A DNA stretch of 64,000 bases from Rhizobium leguminosarum bv. trifolii WSM1325 (lineage in GTDB: Bacteria > Pseudomonadota > Alphaproteobacteria > Rhizobiales > Rhizobiaceae), in assembly GCA_000023185.1 (NCBI GenBank), contig CP001622.1, positions 3,715,501 to 3,779,500 of the forward strand, in the 5' to 3' direction. The translations under genes and the position numbers were made by a program. Below are positions 54,236 through 63,660 of the stretch, piece by piece. Each line of letters begins with the position of its first letter. Within the stretch, counting starts at the first letter, position 1. The notes under the pieces are model-generated. The model worked only from the letters and a program-made list of their open reading frames with translations, was not told the DNA's origin and made no database searches.

Positions 54236-54480
54236 GGCTTGGGCAGGAGGGCGCGGCGGAACCGGCGCGCCCTCACGCATTGCCATCAGGCCGTTCCTGG
54301 CGTGTTTTTCTTGACGCGCCCGGTTGAATATGGCCTAAGGCCAGCCGAACGGACGATCGGCGGATAGTGCGGGCTTATGCCCTTTTTCCGGCCGGTTTGC
54401 CGATGAAGCTATCTGCATCCTTCCGGCCGTACGTCGCTTTCCCATGAAAGCCGTCCGGCATTCATTGACGGGCACACACA

Positions 54481-55947
54481 ATGACAGTTTCCGGGACAGC
54501 CACCGGCGTCCGCGTCCGCATCGCTCCCTCGCCGACCGGCGAGCCGCATGTCGGCACCGCTTACATCGCTCTTTTCAACTACCTTTTCGCCAAGAAGCAT
54601 GGCGGCGAGTTCATCCTGCGCATCGAGGATACCGATGCGACACGCTCGACCCCGGAATTCGAAACGAAGGTGTTGGACGCGCTGAAATGGTGCGGGCTGG
54701 AATGGAAGGAAGGCCCTGATATCGGCGGCCCCTACGGCCCCTATCGCCAGTCCGACCGCAAGGAAATGTACCAGCCTTACGGGCAGGAATTGCTGGATAA
54801 GGGCCATGCCTTCCGCTGTTTCTGCACACCCGCGCGGCTGGAGCAGATGCGCGAAACCCAGCGCGCCGCCGGCAAGCCGCCGAAGTACGATGGTCTCTGC
54901 CTCAACCTCACGGCCGAGGAAGTCACCTCGCGCATTGCCGCCGGCGAGACGACCGTCATCCGCATGAAGATTCCTGCCGAAGGCTCATGCGACTTCACCG
55001 ACGGCGTCTACGGCGATGTCTCCATTCCGTGGGATTCGGTCGACATGCAGGTGCTCGTCAAGGCCGACGGCATGCCGACCTATCACATGGCCAACGTCAT
55101 CGACGACCATCTGATGAAGATCACCCATGTGGCGCGCGGCGAGGAATGGCTGGCTTCGGTGCCGAAGCACATCCTGCTTTATCGCTATTTCGACTGGGAT
55201 CAGCCGGTCTTCATGCATCTGTCGCTGATGCGCAATGCCGACAAGTCGAAGCTGTCGAAGCGCAAGAACCCGACCTCGATCTCCTATTACTCCGCGCTCG
55301 GCTATATCCCGGAAGCGCTGATGAACTTCCTCGGCCTGTTCTTCATCCAGATCGCCGAGGGCGAAGAGCTCCTTGGTATGGACGAGCTCTCCGAGAAGTT
55401 CGACCCGGCAAACCTCTCCAAGGCCGGTGCGATCTTCGACATTCAGAAGCTCGACTGGCTGAACGGCCGCTGGATCCGCGAGAAGCTCTCCGAGGAGGAA
55501 TTCCAGGCGCGTGTGCTGACTTGGGCGATGGAAAACGACCGCCTGAAGGAAGGTCTGCGCCTGTCGCAGACACGCATTTCCAAGCTCGGTGAGTTGCCCG
55601 ATCTTGCCGGCTTCCTGCTGAAGTCCGATCTCGGCCTGCAGCCTTCCGACTTCGCCAAGATCAAGTCGCCGCCGGAAGAGATCCTGGAGATCCTCAACAC
55701 CGTTCAGCCGGATCTCGAAAAGATCCTGGAATGGAATGTCGAGACGATCGAGGCGGAGCTGCGCGCGATCGCCGACCGCATGGGCAAGAAGCTGAAGGTC
55801 GTGGTCTCGCCGCTCTTCGTCGCCGTGTCCGGCTCGTCGCGCTCGCTGCCGCTCTTCGATTCCATGGCGATCCTCGGCCGGTCCGTTGTGCGTCAGCGCC
55901 TGAAGCTCGCCTCGCAGGCGGTCGCCGCCCTCGTCGGCTCGAAGTAA
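54481..55947 (+). CDS. gltX: Glutamate--tRNA ligase
   Basis: Class I synthetase of 488 residues. The HIGH-type motif is PSPTGEPHVGTAYIALFNY near residue 20; the KMSKS-type loop is KSKLSKRKNPTS near 258. In alphaproteobacteria GluRS often also charges tRNA-Gln for later transamidation, and rhizobia may have a second gltX, so discrimination is open. It precedes lysS by 22 nt, probably one transcript. No clear Shine-Dalgarno. Confidence 0.96.
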   Translation: MTVSGTATGVRVRIAPSPTGEPHVGTAYIALFNYLFAKKHGGEFILRIEDTDATRSTPEFETKVLDALKWCGLEWKEGPDIGGPYGPYRQSDRKEMYQPYGQELLDKGHAFRCFCTPARLEQMRETQRAAGKPPKYDGLCLNLTAEEVTSRIAAGETTVIRMKIPAEGSCDFTDGVYGDVSIPWDSVDMQVLVKADGMPTYHMANVIDDHLMKITHVARGEEWLASVPKHILLYRYFDWDQPVFMHLSLMRNADKSKLSKRKNPTSISYYSALGYIPEALMNFLGLFFIQIAEGEELLGMDELSEKFDPANLSKAGAIFDIQKLDWLNGRWIREKLSEEEFQARVLTWAMENDRLKEGLRLSQTRISKLGELPDLAGFLLKSDLGLQPSDFAKIKSPPEEILEILNTVQPDLEKILEWNVETIEAELRAIADRMGKKLKVVVSPLFVAVSGSSRSLPLFDSMAILGRSVVRQRLKLASQAVAALVGSK

Positions 55948-55969
55948 GAACAGTCAGAGGATTTCGACA

Positions 55970-57466
55970 ATGGCTGACAACAAGACCGAAAACACCCTTT
56001 CCTCCGACGCGACGGAAGTGCGCACCCAGAAGCTGAAGCTGCTGCGCGAGCAGATCGGCGAGGTCTATCCGGCGCATTTCCACCGCACGATGACCAATGC
56101 CGAGCTCATCGCGAAATATGAGAACCTGGAATCTGACGTCGAGACGCAGGATGTCGTCATCGTCGCCGGCCGCGTCTACTCGTCGCGCAACTCCGGCATG
56201 TTCATGGACATCCACGATGCCGGCGGCAAGATCCAGATTTTCAGTCACAAGGACACGACCCCGGAAGAAGCCCGCGCCCTGCTGCCGATGATCGACATCG
56301 GCGACATCATCGGCGTCACCGGCATCGTGCGCCGCACCAAGCGCGGCGAGCTGACGATCAACGCGCAGACAATCACCATGCTGACGAAGTCGCTGCTGCC
56401 GATGCCGGAAAAGTGGCACGGCCTCTCCGACATCGAGTTGCGCTATCGCAAGCGCCATCTCGACATCATGACCAACGAGGATTCGAAGCTCCGCTTCCAG
56501 CAGCGCTCGAAGATCCTCTCCGGCATCCGCCGCTTCATGGAAAATGACGGCTTCATGGAAGTCGAGACGCCGATGCTGCATTCGGTCTATGGCGGCGCCA
56601 CCGCCGAGCCGTTCAAGACGCATCACAACACGCTCAAACTCGACATGTACCTGCGCATCGCACCGGAACTGTTCCTCAAGCGCACGCTGGTCTCGGGGCT
56701 GACCGACAAGGTGTTCGAGATCAACCGGAACTTCCGCAACGAAGGAGTCTCCACCCGGCACAATCCCGAATTCACCATGATGGAGTGTTACTGGGCCTAT
56801 GCCGATTATGAGGACATCATGGACCTCGTCGAGCGGCTGTTCGAGAGCTTGGCACTCTCCATTCACGGTGCGACGGAATTCCCCTTCGGCGACAAGACCA
56901 TGTCCTTCAAGGGTCCGTTCAAGCGCGTCCCGATGCCCGACGCCGTCAAGGAAGCGACCGGCATCGACTTCCTCGCCATCAAGACCGATGAAGAGGCGCG
57001 CGCCGCCGCCAAGGCTGCCGGCTTTGCGGTCGAGAAGGATTGGACTTGGGGCGAATGCCTCGCCTTCATCTTCGAGGAAAAGGTCGAATCCACGCTGATC
57101 CAGCCGTCGCATGTCACGCATTTCCCGAAGGACATTTCGCCCTTCGCCAAGGAAGTGCCGGGCGAGCCGCGCCTGGTCGAGCGCTTCGAGACCTATTGCA
57201 ACGCCTGGGAACTCGGCAACGCCTTCTCGGAGCTGAACGATCCCGAGGAGCAGCGCCGCCGCATGGTCGAGCAGCTCGAACAGGCGCATGCCCGCGGCGA
57301 AAAGGAAAAGCAGTTGGATGAGGAATTCCTCGACGCCATCGACCAGGGCATGCCGCCGGCAGGTGGCCTCGGCATCGGCGTCGACCGTCTCATCATGCTT
57401 CTGACCAACGCGCCGTCGATCCGCGACGTCATCCTCTTCCCGGCCCGCCGCAACAAAGCCGACTGA
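55970..57466 (+). CDS. lysS: Lysine--tRNA ligase (class II)
   Basis: 498 residues. OB-fold anticodon domain (about 60-150: GRVYSSRNSGMFMDIHDAGG), then motif 2 FEINRNFRNEGVSTRHNPEF and motif 3 PPAGGLGIGVDRLIMLLTNA. The C-terminal motif and length fit class II LysRS. AGAGGATTTCGACA upstream of ATG. Follows gltX by 22 nt; terminator at 57491-57518. Confidence 0.96.
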   Translation: MADNKTENTLSSDATEVRTQKLKLLREQIGEVYPAHFHRTMTNAELIAKYENLESDVETQDVVIVAGRVYSSRNSGMFMDIHDAGGKIQIFSHKDTTPEEARALLPMIDIGDIIGVTGIVRRTKRGELTINAQTITMLTKSLLPMPEKWHGLSDIELRYRKRHLDIMTNEDSKLRFQQRSKILSGIRRFMENDGFMEVETPMLHSVYGGATAEPFKTHHNTLKLDMYLRIAPELFLKRTLVSGLTDKVFEINRNFRNEGVSTRHNPEFTMMECYWAYADYEDIMDLVERLFESLALSIHGATEFPFGDKTMSFKGPFKRVPMPDAVKEATGIDFLAIKTDEEARAAAKAAGFAVEKDWTWGECLAFIFEEKVESTLIQPSHVTHFPKDISPFAKEVPGEPRLVERFETYCNAWELGNAFSELNDPEEQRRRMVEQLEQAHARGEKEKQLDEEFLDAIDQGMPPAGGLGIGVDRLIMLLTNAPSIRDVILFPARRNKAD

Positions 57467-57490
57467 GAACCACATTCCTTAAAATGAAGA

Positions 57491-57518
57491 AACGGAGCGC
57501 CCGAAAGGACGCTCCGTT
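57491..57518 (+). terminator. Rho-independent terminator after lysS
   Basis: Stem AACGGAGCG/CGCTCCGTT with a short loop containing GAAA, followed by TTTTGTTTT. It is 24 nt after the lysS stop and before the converging SDR gene. Confidence 0.85.
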
Positions 57519-57577
57519 TTGTTTTAAGCAGACTGGTATTTCGTTGGTTTTTGTTATGACCGCGTTCGTCGTCACAC

Positions 57578-58330
57578 TCAGATCATGTAGCCGCCGGCGA
57601 CCTCGATTGTCTGCGCATTGATCCATGCGCCGTCGTCGGACGCGAGCATGGCGATGACGCGGCCGACATCCTCGGCTTCGCCGATACGGCCGAGAGCCGT
57701 CTGTGAGGCAAGCAACGCGGCGAATTCCGGGTTCTTGTCCAGCGCAGCGTCGGCAAGATTGGTGCGGATAGGACCGGGCGAGATAGCATTGGCGCGGATC
57801 CTGCGATCGCCGAACTCCTTCGCCTGATAGCGGGTCAACGTCTCAAGTCCGGACTTGAGGGCTGCATAGGGTGCAACACCTGCTGTTGCGACGCGAACGG
57901 AAGCGCTCGTTACATTGAGGATCACGCCGCCATCGACCATCAGCGGCAGCAATGCCTGCGTCAGGAAGAACGGCCCTTTCAGGTGGACATTCATCAGAGC
58001 GTCGAACTGGCCCGTCGTCACCATCTCCATGAGATTGAACATGCCGAAACCGGCATTGTTGACGAGGCAATCGAACGCATCCCGGCCCCAATAAGTGGAA
58101 AGCAGCCGTTTCACCTCCGCCACGAAGGCCGGAAAGCTGTCGGCATCACCGACATCGAGGGCAAGCGCAAAAGCTTGACCACCGTCTGCCTTGATCGCGG
58201 CGATGACTTCATCCGCACCTGGCTTGTGGCTGTTATAGGTGAGGATGACACCCATGCCGCGCCTTGCGCATTCCTGCGCTGCCGATTGACCAATGCCACG
58301 GCTGCCGCCGGTAATGATTGCGATTTTCAT
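57578..58330 (-). CDS. Short-chain dehydrogenase/reductase
   Basis: 250 residues. Classical SDR: TGGSRGIGQSAAQECARRG cofactor motif at the N-terminus, LVNNAGFGMF, catalytic Ser in NVTSAS, YAALK (Tyr-x-x-x-Lys) and AISPGPIRTN. Substrate unknown. The start has no strong Shine-Dalgarno. It is divergent from an AraC-type regulator that likely controls it; the pattern AraC next to SDR is common. Confidence 0.9.
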   Translation of the reverse strand: MKIAIITGGSRGIGQSAAQECARRGMGVILTYNSHKPGADEVIAAIKADGGQAFALALDVGDADSFPAFVAEVKRLLSTYWGRDAFDCLVNNAGFGMFNLMEMVTTGQFDALMNVHLKGPFFLTQALLPLMVDGGVILNVTSASVRVATAGVAPYAALKSGLETLTRYQAKEFGDRRIRANAISPGPIRTNLADAALDKNPEFAALLASQTALGRIGEAEDVGRVIAMLASDDGAWINAQTIEVAGGYMI

Positions 58331-58462
58331 CTCTGTCTCCTTTGCTTCGATGGCCGGAAGCTATGGGAAACAGCCGGCCTACACTCCGCCGGAAACTGCC
58401 TCGTTCTTGCCTATTCCTGCTTTTGCCTTGTGCCGTGTCACTTGCTGGGGCAGGATTTCGCC

Positions 58463-59353
58463 ATGCAAACAATGCTCGAAGAGATGCGCCGCTTGACGGC
58501 CCACGCTGAAAACCGCCCGACGGAAACCGGCATACCCGGCATACTGATGGTCAAGGGGGAGATCCCCGAACACAAGCTCGGCGCCGTTTATGAGCCAATG
58601 GTCAACCTGATCCTTGATGGCAGCAAGACGCTGACGATCGCCGGGCAGGATTATTATTACGATCCAGCGAGCTACTTCGTGATATCGATCGATGTGCCGG
58701 CGACGGGCATGGTGCAGCAGGCAGGTCCCGACCGGCCCTATATCGGCGTCAGCCTATCGCTCGATCCTGTAAAGGTCGCAGCGCTTCTCCTGGATCTTCC
58801 GCCGCAATCCTATCAGGAGGGACAAAGCGGTGGCTATTCCGTCTGTCGCATGACGCCGGAACTTCCGGGTGCCTGGCTGAGGATGCTGCAACTCATGGAG
58901 CGCCCGCAGGATATCCCTGCCCTTGCCCCGGCCTACGAACGCGAAATCCTCTATCGCGTGCTGCAAGGACCGCAGGGCTGGATGCTGCGGGATATCGCAG
59001 CACCCGATAGCGCCCTGTCGCGGATACGGCTCGCCATTCGCTGGGTTCGCGAGCATTATGCCGAAGCGGTCGAGGTCGAAAAACTCGCCGCCCTCACCGC
59101 CATGAGCGTCTCGGCCTTTCATCGCCATTTCAAGGCTGTGACGGCGATGAGCCCGATCCAGTTCCAAAAGCGTATCCGCCTGCTGCAGGCCCGCCAGCTT
59201 CTGATTTCCCAATCCGGAAACGCCTCCTCGGTCGCCTATTCGGTGGGCTACGAAAGCGTCTCGCAATTCACCAGGGAATATGCACGTTTCTTCGGCCAGC
59301 CGCCGGCGCGCGACGCCTCGCTGATGAGGGAAAATATCAGGCCTGCCGCCTGA
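58463..59353 (+). CDS. AraC-family regulator (AraC_N type)
   Basis: 296 residues. The N-terminal domain (VYEPMVNLILDGSKTLTIAG) is the AraC_N type, and the HTH is C-terminal: VEVEKLAALTAMSVSAFHRH and SSVAYSVGYESVSQFTREYA. The frame is open from 57983, but that extension overlaps the divergent SDR gene. I chose ATG 58463, seven bases after CAGGAT. It probably activates the divergent SDR gene in response to an aldehyde or related compound. Confidence 0.88.
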   Translation: MQTMLEEMRRLTAHAENRPTETGIPGILMVKGEIPEHKLGAVYEPMVNLILDGSKTLTIAGQDYYYDPASYFVISIDVPATGMVQQAGPDRPYIGVSLSLDPVKVAALLLDLPPQSYQEGQSGGYSVCRMTPELPGAWLRMLQLMERPQDIPALAPAYEREILYRVLQGPQGWMLRDIAAPDSALSRIRLAIRWVREHYAEAVEVEKLAALTAMSVSAFHRHFKAVTAMSPIQFQKRIRLLQARQLLISQSGNASSVAYSVGYESVSQFTREYARFFGQPPARDASLMRENIRPAA

Positions 59354-59365
59354 TGCTTTTTGGGT

Positions 59366-60094
59366 TTAGTGCCCGCTCTTGGCCTGCGGTTCTTCTGCGG
59401 GAGCGTCTTCCGCTGGAGTGGCTGCATCCTTGGCAGCCTGCTCCTGAGCAGACGGATCCTTGGTCTCCGGTGCTGCGCCGTGTCCACCGCCTGCTGCCTT
59501 GCCCTCACCCTTCGTGGAGCCAACCGCGACCGGGTCGACGCAATCCTCGGGGTCCTTGAAGGCGGCGCTGATCATGGCGACCTCGTCGAACGGCATCTCT
59601 ATCCGCTCGCCGAAGAACAGCCCATTTTCACTGGCCTTGCCGTCATAGTAGCGCGCTGTATAGGCCTTGTCGTCGAGGCCGGGAACGGTCTTGTCGGGAT
59701 GCGGGATATAGACGACATCGGCGCCGATCGCCCGGCCGCGAATGTCGGCGCGTAACGTCGGTCCGTTTTCGTCGAGCACCACCACCTGGACCAGATCCGG
59801 CTTCTGCGCGGCATAGACGGCCTGAGCGACACGAAGCGCAGTCTTGACGCGCGTCATCCCGTCGGTCGGTTCGGTTTTGATGTATTTGCGTACCCAGACG
59901 TGGTCCTGCTTCCGGATCGTCACCAGGTTGACGTCGCTGCATTCGAGCCCGTATCCACCACCGGCGGCACCGATCAGCCTGTCCTTGCCGACATAGACCG
60001 CCGCACCGCCGGAAACGCCCATGAGAAGAGCGACTCCACCGATGATGATTGCCAATTTCCGGGAAGGCCGGAAGATGCGCAGTAAGGCCTTCAC
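59366..60094 (-). CDS. Unknown membrane-anchored protein with disordered C-terminus
   Basis: 242 residues from a GTG start at 60094, eight bases after GGAG (open frame to 60133). A single hydrophobic helix at about residues 15-35 (LAIIIGGVALLMGVSGGAAV) is followed by a ~140-residue globular part with no motif I can name. The last ~60 residues are Ala/Glu/Pro/Gly-rich, apparently disordered. It may be anchored with the body in the periplasm. Converges on the AraC gene. Confidence 0.6.
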   Translation of the reverse strand: MKALLRIFRPSRKLAIIIGGVALLMGVSGGAAVYVGKDRLIGAAGGGYGLECSDVNLVTIRKQDHVWVRKYIKTEPTDGMTRVKTALRVAQAVYAAQKPDLVQVVVLDENGPTLRADIRGRAIGADVVYIPHPDKTVPGLDDKAYTARYYDGKASENGLFFGERIEMPFDEVAMISAAFKDPEDCVDPVAVGSTKGEGKAAGGGHGAAPETKDPSAQEQAAKDAATPAEDAPAEEPQAKSGH

Positions 60095-60272
60095 GCCAAC
60101 TGCTCCGCCATCTGAAACTCCAACGCAGGACAAGTGCTAAGAACGCTAAAGAAATGACGTTTCCGAAAGTTTAAGTGGGCGTGTGAAGCCTGCGCCATTT
60201 TGAGAAAACACCAAAAAAGGTCCGCTTTCCGGGCCGCTTGCCACAGCCTGTTCCGCCATGCTCTAAACCCCC

Positions 60273-61181
60273 ATGGCCTTCACGCTTCGCCAGGTTCAAT
60301 ATTTCGTCGCCGTCGCCGAACAAGGTTCGGTGACGCGCGCCGCACAGAACCTTTCGATCTCTCAATCCTCGGTGACGGAAGCGCTGAAGGAGCTCGAAAC
60401 CGACCTCGGCGTCGCGCTCTTCGAGCGCCATCCGCGCGGCCTGACCATCACCCATAACGGCCACCAGTTCCTGCGCCACGCGACGAAGATCCTGGCCTCC
60501 GTCTCCGATGCGCGGACCAGCTTTTCCGGCCAGCAAAGCGCCCTCTCCGGCACGCTGAACATCGGCGTCACCTCGCTTGTCGCCGGCTACGTGCTCTCCG
60601 ACCTGCTGGCGCGATACCGGCGCGCCTGTCCTGATATCGAGGTCAGCGCCATCGAGGACAATGGTGGTTACCTCGAACATCTCCTGGTCGGCGGCGAACT
60701 CGATGTCGCCGTGATGGTGATATCAAATCTGCGCGACCGGATGGCGCTGCAGGCGGAGATCTTGGAGACCTCGCCCTATCGACTATGGCTGCCGATGGGC
60801 CATCCGCTGGTATCGGCCGACATCATCTCGGTCGCCGACATCGCCCGCGAACCGCTGATCATGCTGACGGTCGACGAAATCGAGGAGAATACCGGCAAGC
60901 TGCTCTCAGCCCTCGGCGCCCGCCCGCATGTCGCCTTCCGCACCCGCTCGGTGGAGGCGGTGCGCAGTTTGGTTGCGACAGGCGCCGGCGTGGCCCTGCT
61001 TCCCGATCTTGTCTACCGTCCATGGTCGCTGGAAGGCGACCGCATCGAGAGCCGCGACGTCTCCGGTTCGCTGCCGGTCGTCCAGGTCGGCATGGTCTGG
61101 CGCAAGGGCTCCAGCCTGCCGCAGGCGGCGCGCGACTTCGTCGGCATCGCCGAAAGCTTGCGCTCCGGCCGAATCCGATGA
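60273..61181 (+). CDS. LysR-family regulator, candidate regulator of polyamine-type ABC operon
   Basis: 302 residues, HTH at the N-terminus (VQYFVAVAEQGSVTRAAQNL, then SVTEALKELETDLGVALFER), and a substrate-binding domain. It is upstream of and in the same direction as the ABC binding-protein gene, with a 21-bp palindrome across its stop codon. Control of that transporter is inferred from position. Confidence 0.88.
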   Translation: MAFTLRQVQYFVAVAEQGSVTRAAQNLSISQSSVTEALKELETDLGVALFERHPRGLTITHNGHQFLRHATKILASVSDARTSFSGQQSALSGTLNIGVTSLVAGYVLSDLLARYRRACPDIEVSAIEDNGGYLEHLLVGGELDVAVMVISNLRDRMALQAEILETSPYRLWLPMGHPLVSADIISVADIAREPLIMLTVDEIEENTGKLLSALGARPHVAFRTRSVEAVRSLVATGAGVALLPDLVYRPWSLEGDRIESRDVSGSLPVVQVGMVWRKGSSLPQAARDFVGIAESLRSGRIR

Positions 61182-61200
61182 TATCGGAATTTCCGATATC
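61180..61200. promoter_or_regulatory. Perfect 21-bp palindrome across LysR stop codon
   Basis: Arms GATATCGGAA and TTCCGATATC flank a single T. It starts in the TGA stop of the LysR gene and ends 97 bases before the binding-protein start. There is no T-tract, so an operator is more likely than a terminator. Confidence 0.5.
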
Positions 61201-61297
61201 GCCTTTCTGATAAATGAATTTGCGAAAGCGGCTTTTTCGCGTCACCTTTTCATCCGGGAACAAACCGCCACAAAAGTGGCAAACCGGGAGACGGATG

Positions 61298-62458
61298 ATG
61301 ACGAATCTGTTGAAATCCTGCACGGCAGCGCTCGCTTGCCTCAGCTTCGCGACGCAGGGAATCGCCGCCGAACCGCTGAAGGCTCTGGGCAAAGGCGAAG
61401 GTGCGGTCAGCATCGTCGCCTGGGCCGGCTATATCGAACGCGGCGAAACCGACAAGAACTACGACTGGGTCACCGATTTCGAAAAGGAGACCGGCTGCAA
61501 GGTTTCAGTCAAGACCGCCGCCACCTCGGATGAAATGGTGTCGCTGATGAACGAAGGCGGCTTCGATCTCGTCACGGCATCGGGCGACGCCTCGCTCCGC
61601 CTTATCGCCGGCAAGCGTGTCCAGCCGATCAACACCGACCTGATCCCGAGCTTCAAGACCGTCGACGAGCGTCTGCAGAACGGACCGTGGTATACGGTCG
61701 GCGGCGTGCATTACGGCGTGCCCTATCTCTGGGGGCCGAACGTGCTGATGTACAATACCGATGCCTTCAAGGACAAGGCGCCGACCAGCTGGAACGTCGT
61801 CTTCGAAGAGCAGACGCTGCCCGACGGCAAGTCCAACAAGGGCCGCGTCCAGGCCTATGACGGCGCTATCTACATCGCCGATGCCGCTATGTATCTGATG
61901 GCCCATAAGCCGGATCTCGGCATCAAGGATCCCTACGAGCTGAACGAGGACCAGTACAAGGCCGCCCTCGACCTGCTGCGCGGCCAGCGCAAGCTCGTCT
62001 CCCGCTACTGGCACGACGCGATGATCCAGATCGACGATTTCAAGAACGAAGGCGTCGTCGCCTCCGGCTCCTGGCCCTTCCAGGTGAACCTGCTGCAAGC
62101 CGACAAGCAGAAGATCGCCTCCACTTTTCCGGATGAAGGCGTCACCGGCTGGGCCGACACCACCATGCTGCATGCCGACAGCGAACATCCGAACTGCGCC
62201 TATATGTGGATGGAACATTCGCTGAAGGCCAAGGTCCAGGGCGACGCCGCCGCCTGGTTCGGCGCCGTGCCCTCCGTTCCCGCTGCCTGCAAGGGCAACG
62301 AGCTGATAGGCGACAGCGGTTGCGCCACCAACGGCTTCGATCACTTCGACAAGATCAAGTTCTGGAAGACCCCGGTCGCCAAATGCACCACGCAGAGCGA
62401 ATGCGTGCCGTACCATCGTTGGGTGTCTGATTATATCGGCGTGATCGGCGGGCGGTAA
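61298..62458 (+). CDS. ABC transporter substrate-binding protein (spermidine/putrescine type)
   Basis: 386 residues; signal peptide MTNLLKSCTAALACLSFA, mature part similar to the PotD/YdcS type: SIVAWAGYIERGETDKNYDW, then KVSVKTAATSDEMVSLMNEG and VPYLWGPNVLMYNTDAFKDK. An adjacent ATG pair makes the start 61295 or 61298. A polyamine or similar cation is the likely ligand by family. ATPase and permease genes follow, the first across a gap holding two inverted repeats. Confidence 0.88.
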   Translation: MTNLLKSCTAALACLSFATQGIAAEPLKALGKGEGAVSIVAWAGYIERGETDKNYDWVTDFEKETGCKVSVKTAATSDEMVSLMNEGGFDLVTASGDASLRLIAGKRVQPINTDLIPSFKTVDERLQNGPWYTVGGVHYGVPYLWGPNVLMYNTDAFKDKAPTSWNVVFEEQTLPDGKSNKGRVQAYDGAIYIADAAMYLMAHKPDLGIKDPYELNEDQYKAALDLLRGQRKLVSRYWHDAMIQIDDFKNEGVVASGSWPFQVNLLQADKQKIASTFPDEGVTGWADTTMLHADSEHPNCAYMWMEHSLKAKVQGDAAAWFGAVPSVPAACKGNELIGDSGCATNGFDHFDKIKFWKTPVAKCTTQSECVPYHRWVSDYIGVIGGR

Positions 62459-62483
62459 ACCGGGCCGATCCGCTTGGGTAAAG

Positions 62484-62620
62484 TCCCCTCCCCAACCCCT
62501 CCCCACAAGGGGGAGGGGCCTTGAATGGCACCGCCGAATTCCTGCCGAAACGCCAAGGTATTTGCGAAAGGGGTACGGCAGATTAAGCCCCTCCCCCTTG
62601 TGGGGAGGGGTTTGGGCGGA
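62484..62620. repeat. Two inverted GC-rich repeats, family D
   Basis: CCCCTCCCCACAAGGGGGAGGGG (62498-62520) and its reverse-type copy CCCCTCCCCCTTGTGGGGAGGGG (62589-62611) frame ~70 bases. Each can fold alone, and they can pair with each other. They lie between the binding-protein and ATPase genes and may reduce downstream expression. Confidence 0.7.
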
Positions 62621-62673
62621 GTCATATGAACCAAGACCGCAGCCTCTCTAAAAGCAAAGAAGCCGGAGCCCTC

Positions 62674-63660
62674 ATGACACCCGCCGTCCGTTTCCAGCAG
62701 GTATCACGCCATTTCGGCCAGGTTCGCGCCGTCGACGGCGTCGATCTCGAGATCGCGCCCGGCGAATTCTTTGCCATGCTCGGGCCGTCCGGCTCCGGCA
62801 AGACGACGTGCCTGCGATTGATCGCCGGCTTCGAGCAGCCGACCGCGGGCCATATCCAGATCTTCGGCGAGACGGCCGACGGCGTTCCGCCCTATCGCCG
62901 CAACGTCAACACCGTATTCCAGGACTACGCGCTCTTCCCGCATCTCAACATCCTCGACAATGTCGCCTACGGGCTGATGGTCAAAGGCGTCGGCAAGGCG
63001 GAGCGGATGAAAGCGGCAGGCGATGCCCTCGAGCTCGTCAAGCTGCCGGGTTACGGCGCCCGCCGCCCCGGCCAGCTGTCCGGTGGTCAGCGCCAGCGCG
63101 TGGCGCTCGCCCGCGCACTGGTCAACAAGCCGAAGGTGCTGCTGCTCGACGAGCCGCTCGGCGCGCTCGACCTGAAGCTCCGCGAACAGATGCAGGAGGA
63201 GCTGAAGAGCCTGCAGCGCGCACTCGGCATCACCTTCGTCTTCGTCACCCACGATCAGGGTGAGGCGCTGTCCATGGCCGATCGCGTCGCCGTCTTCAAC
63301 GACGGCAATATCGTCCAGGAGGGCACGCCGCAGGATATCTACCGCCGCCCGAAGAACCGCTTCGTCGCCGATTTCGTCGGCTCGTCGAACGTCATCGCAC
63401 CTGATCTGATGGCCTCACTCGGCGGCGAAAGACGCTGGGCAAGCCTCCGTCCCGAAGCAATCCGGCTGGCAGGCGACGGTGTCGCGGCGCAGGTCGACAA
63501 TGCGAGCTTCCTCGGCGCAGCCACGCGCCTCACCGTTGGCCTCCGGGGGGCGCGGCTGCATGTGATGCTGCCGGCGGGCGCAGATGTGCCTGTCGTCGGC
63601 GCCGGCATACGCCTTGCCTGGCAGCCCGACGATATCCACTACATGGATGACGCGGCATGA
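62674..63660 (+). CDS. ABC transporter ATP-binding protein (PotA type)
   Basis: About 328 residues. Walker A GPSGSGKTT, Q-loop FQDYALFPHL, signature LSGGQRQRVALARAL, Walker B VLLLDEPLGALD and H-loop THDQGEALS. The C-terminal ~70 residues are a TOBE-type regulatory domain. Start may be ATG 62674 (CGGAG upstream) or 62626 (GGAG five bases upstream, but within or next to the repeat). Its TGA shares bases with the ATG of the permease gene. Confidence 0.93.
   Translation: MTPAVRFQQVSRHFGQVRAVDGVDLEIAPGEFFAMLGPSGSGKTTCLRLIAGFEQPTAGHIQIFGETADGVPPYRRNVNTVFQDYALFPHLNILDNVAYGLMVKGVGKAERMKAAGDALELVKLPGYGARRPGQLSGGQRQRVALARALVNKPKVLLLDEPLGALDLKLREQMQEELKSLQRALGITFVFVTHDQGEALSMADRVAVFNDGNIVQEGTPQDIYRRPKNRFVADFVGSSNVIAPDLMASLGGERRWASLRPEAIRLAGDGVAAQVDNASFLGAATRLTVGLRGARLHVMLPAGADVPVVGAGIRLAWQPDDIHYMDDAA

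Noticed and set aside
55694..57475. 593-residue minus-strand frame
   Set aside because: Antisense of lysS and the gltX end; long only because stop codons are rare in this frame at high GC.
57983..58462. N-terminal 160-residue extension of the AraC-type gene
   Set aside because: It overlaps the divergent SDR gene entirely and lacks domain character; the family N-terminus begins at 58463.
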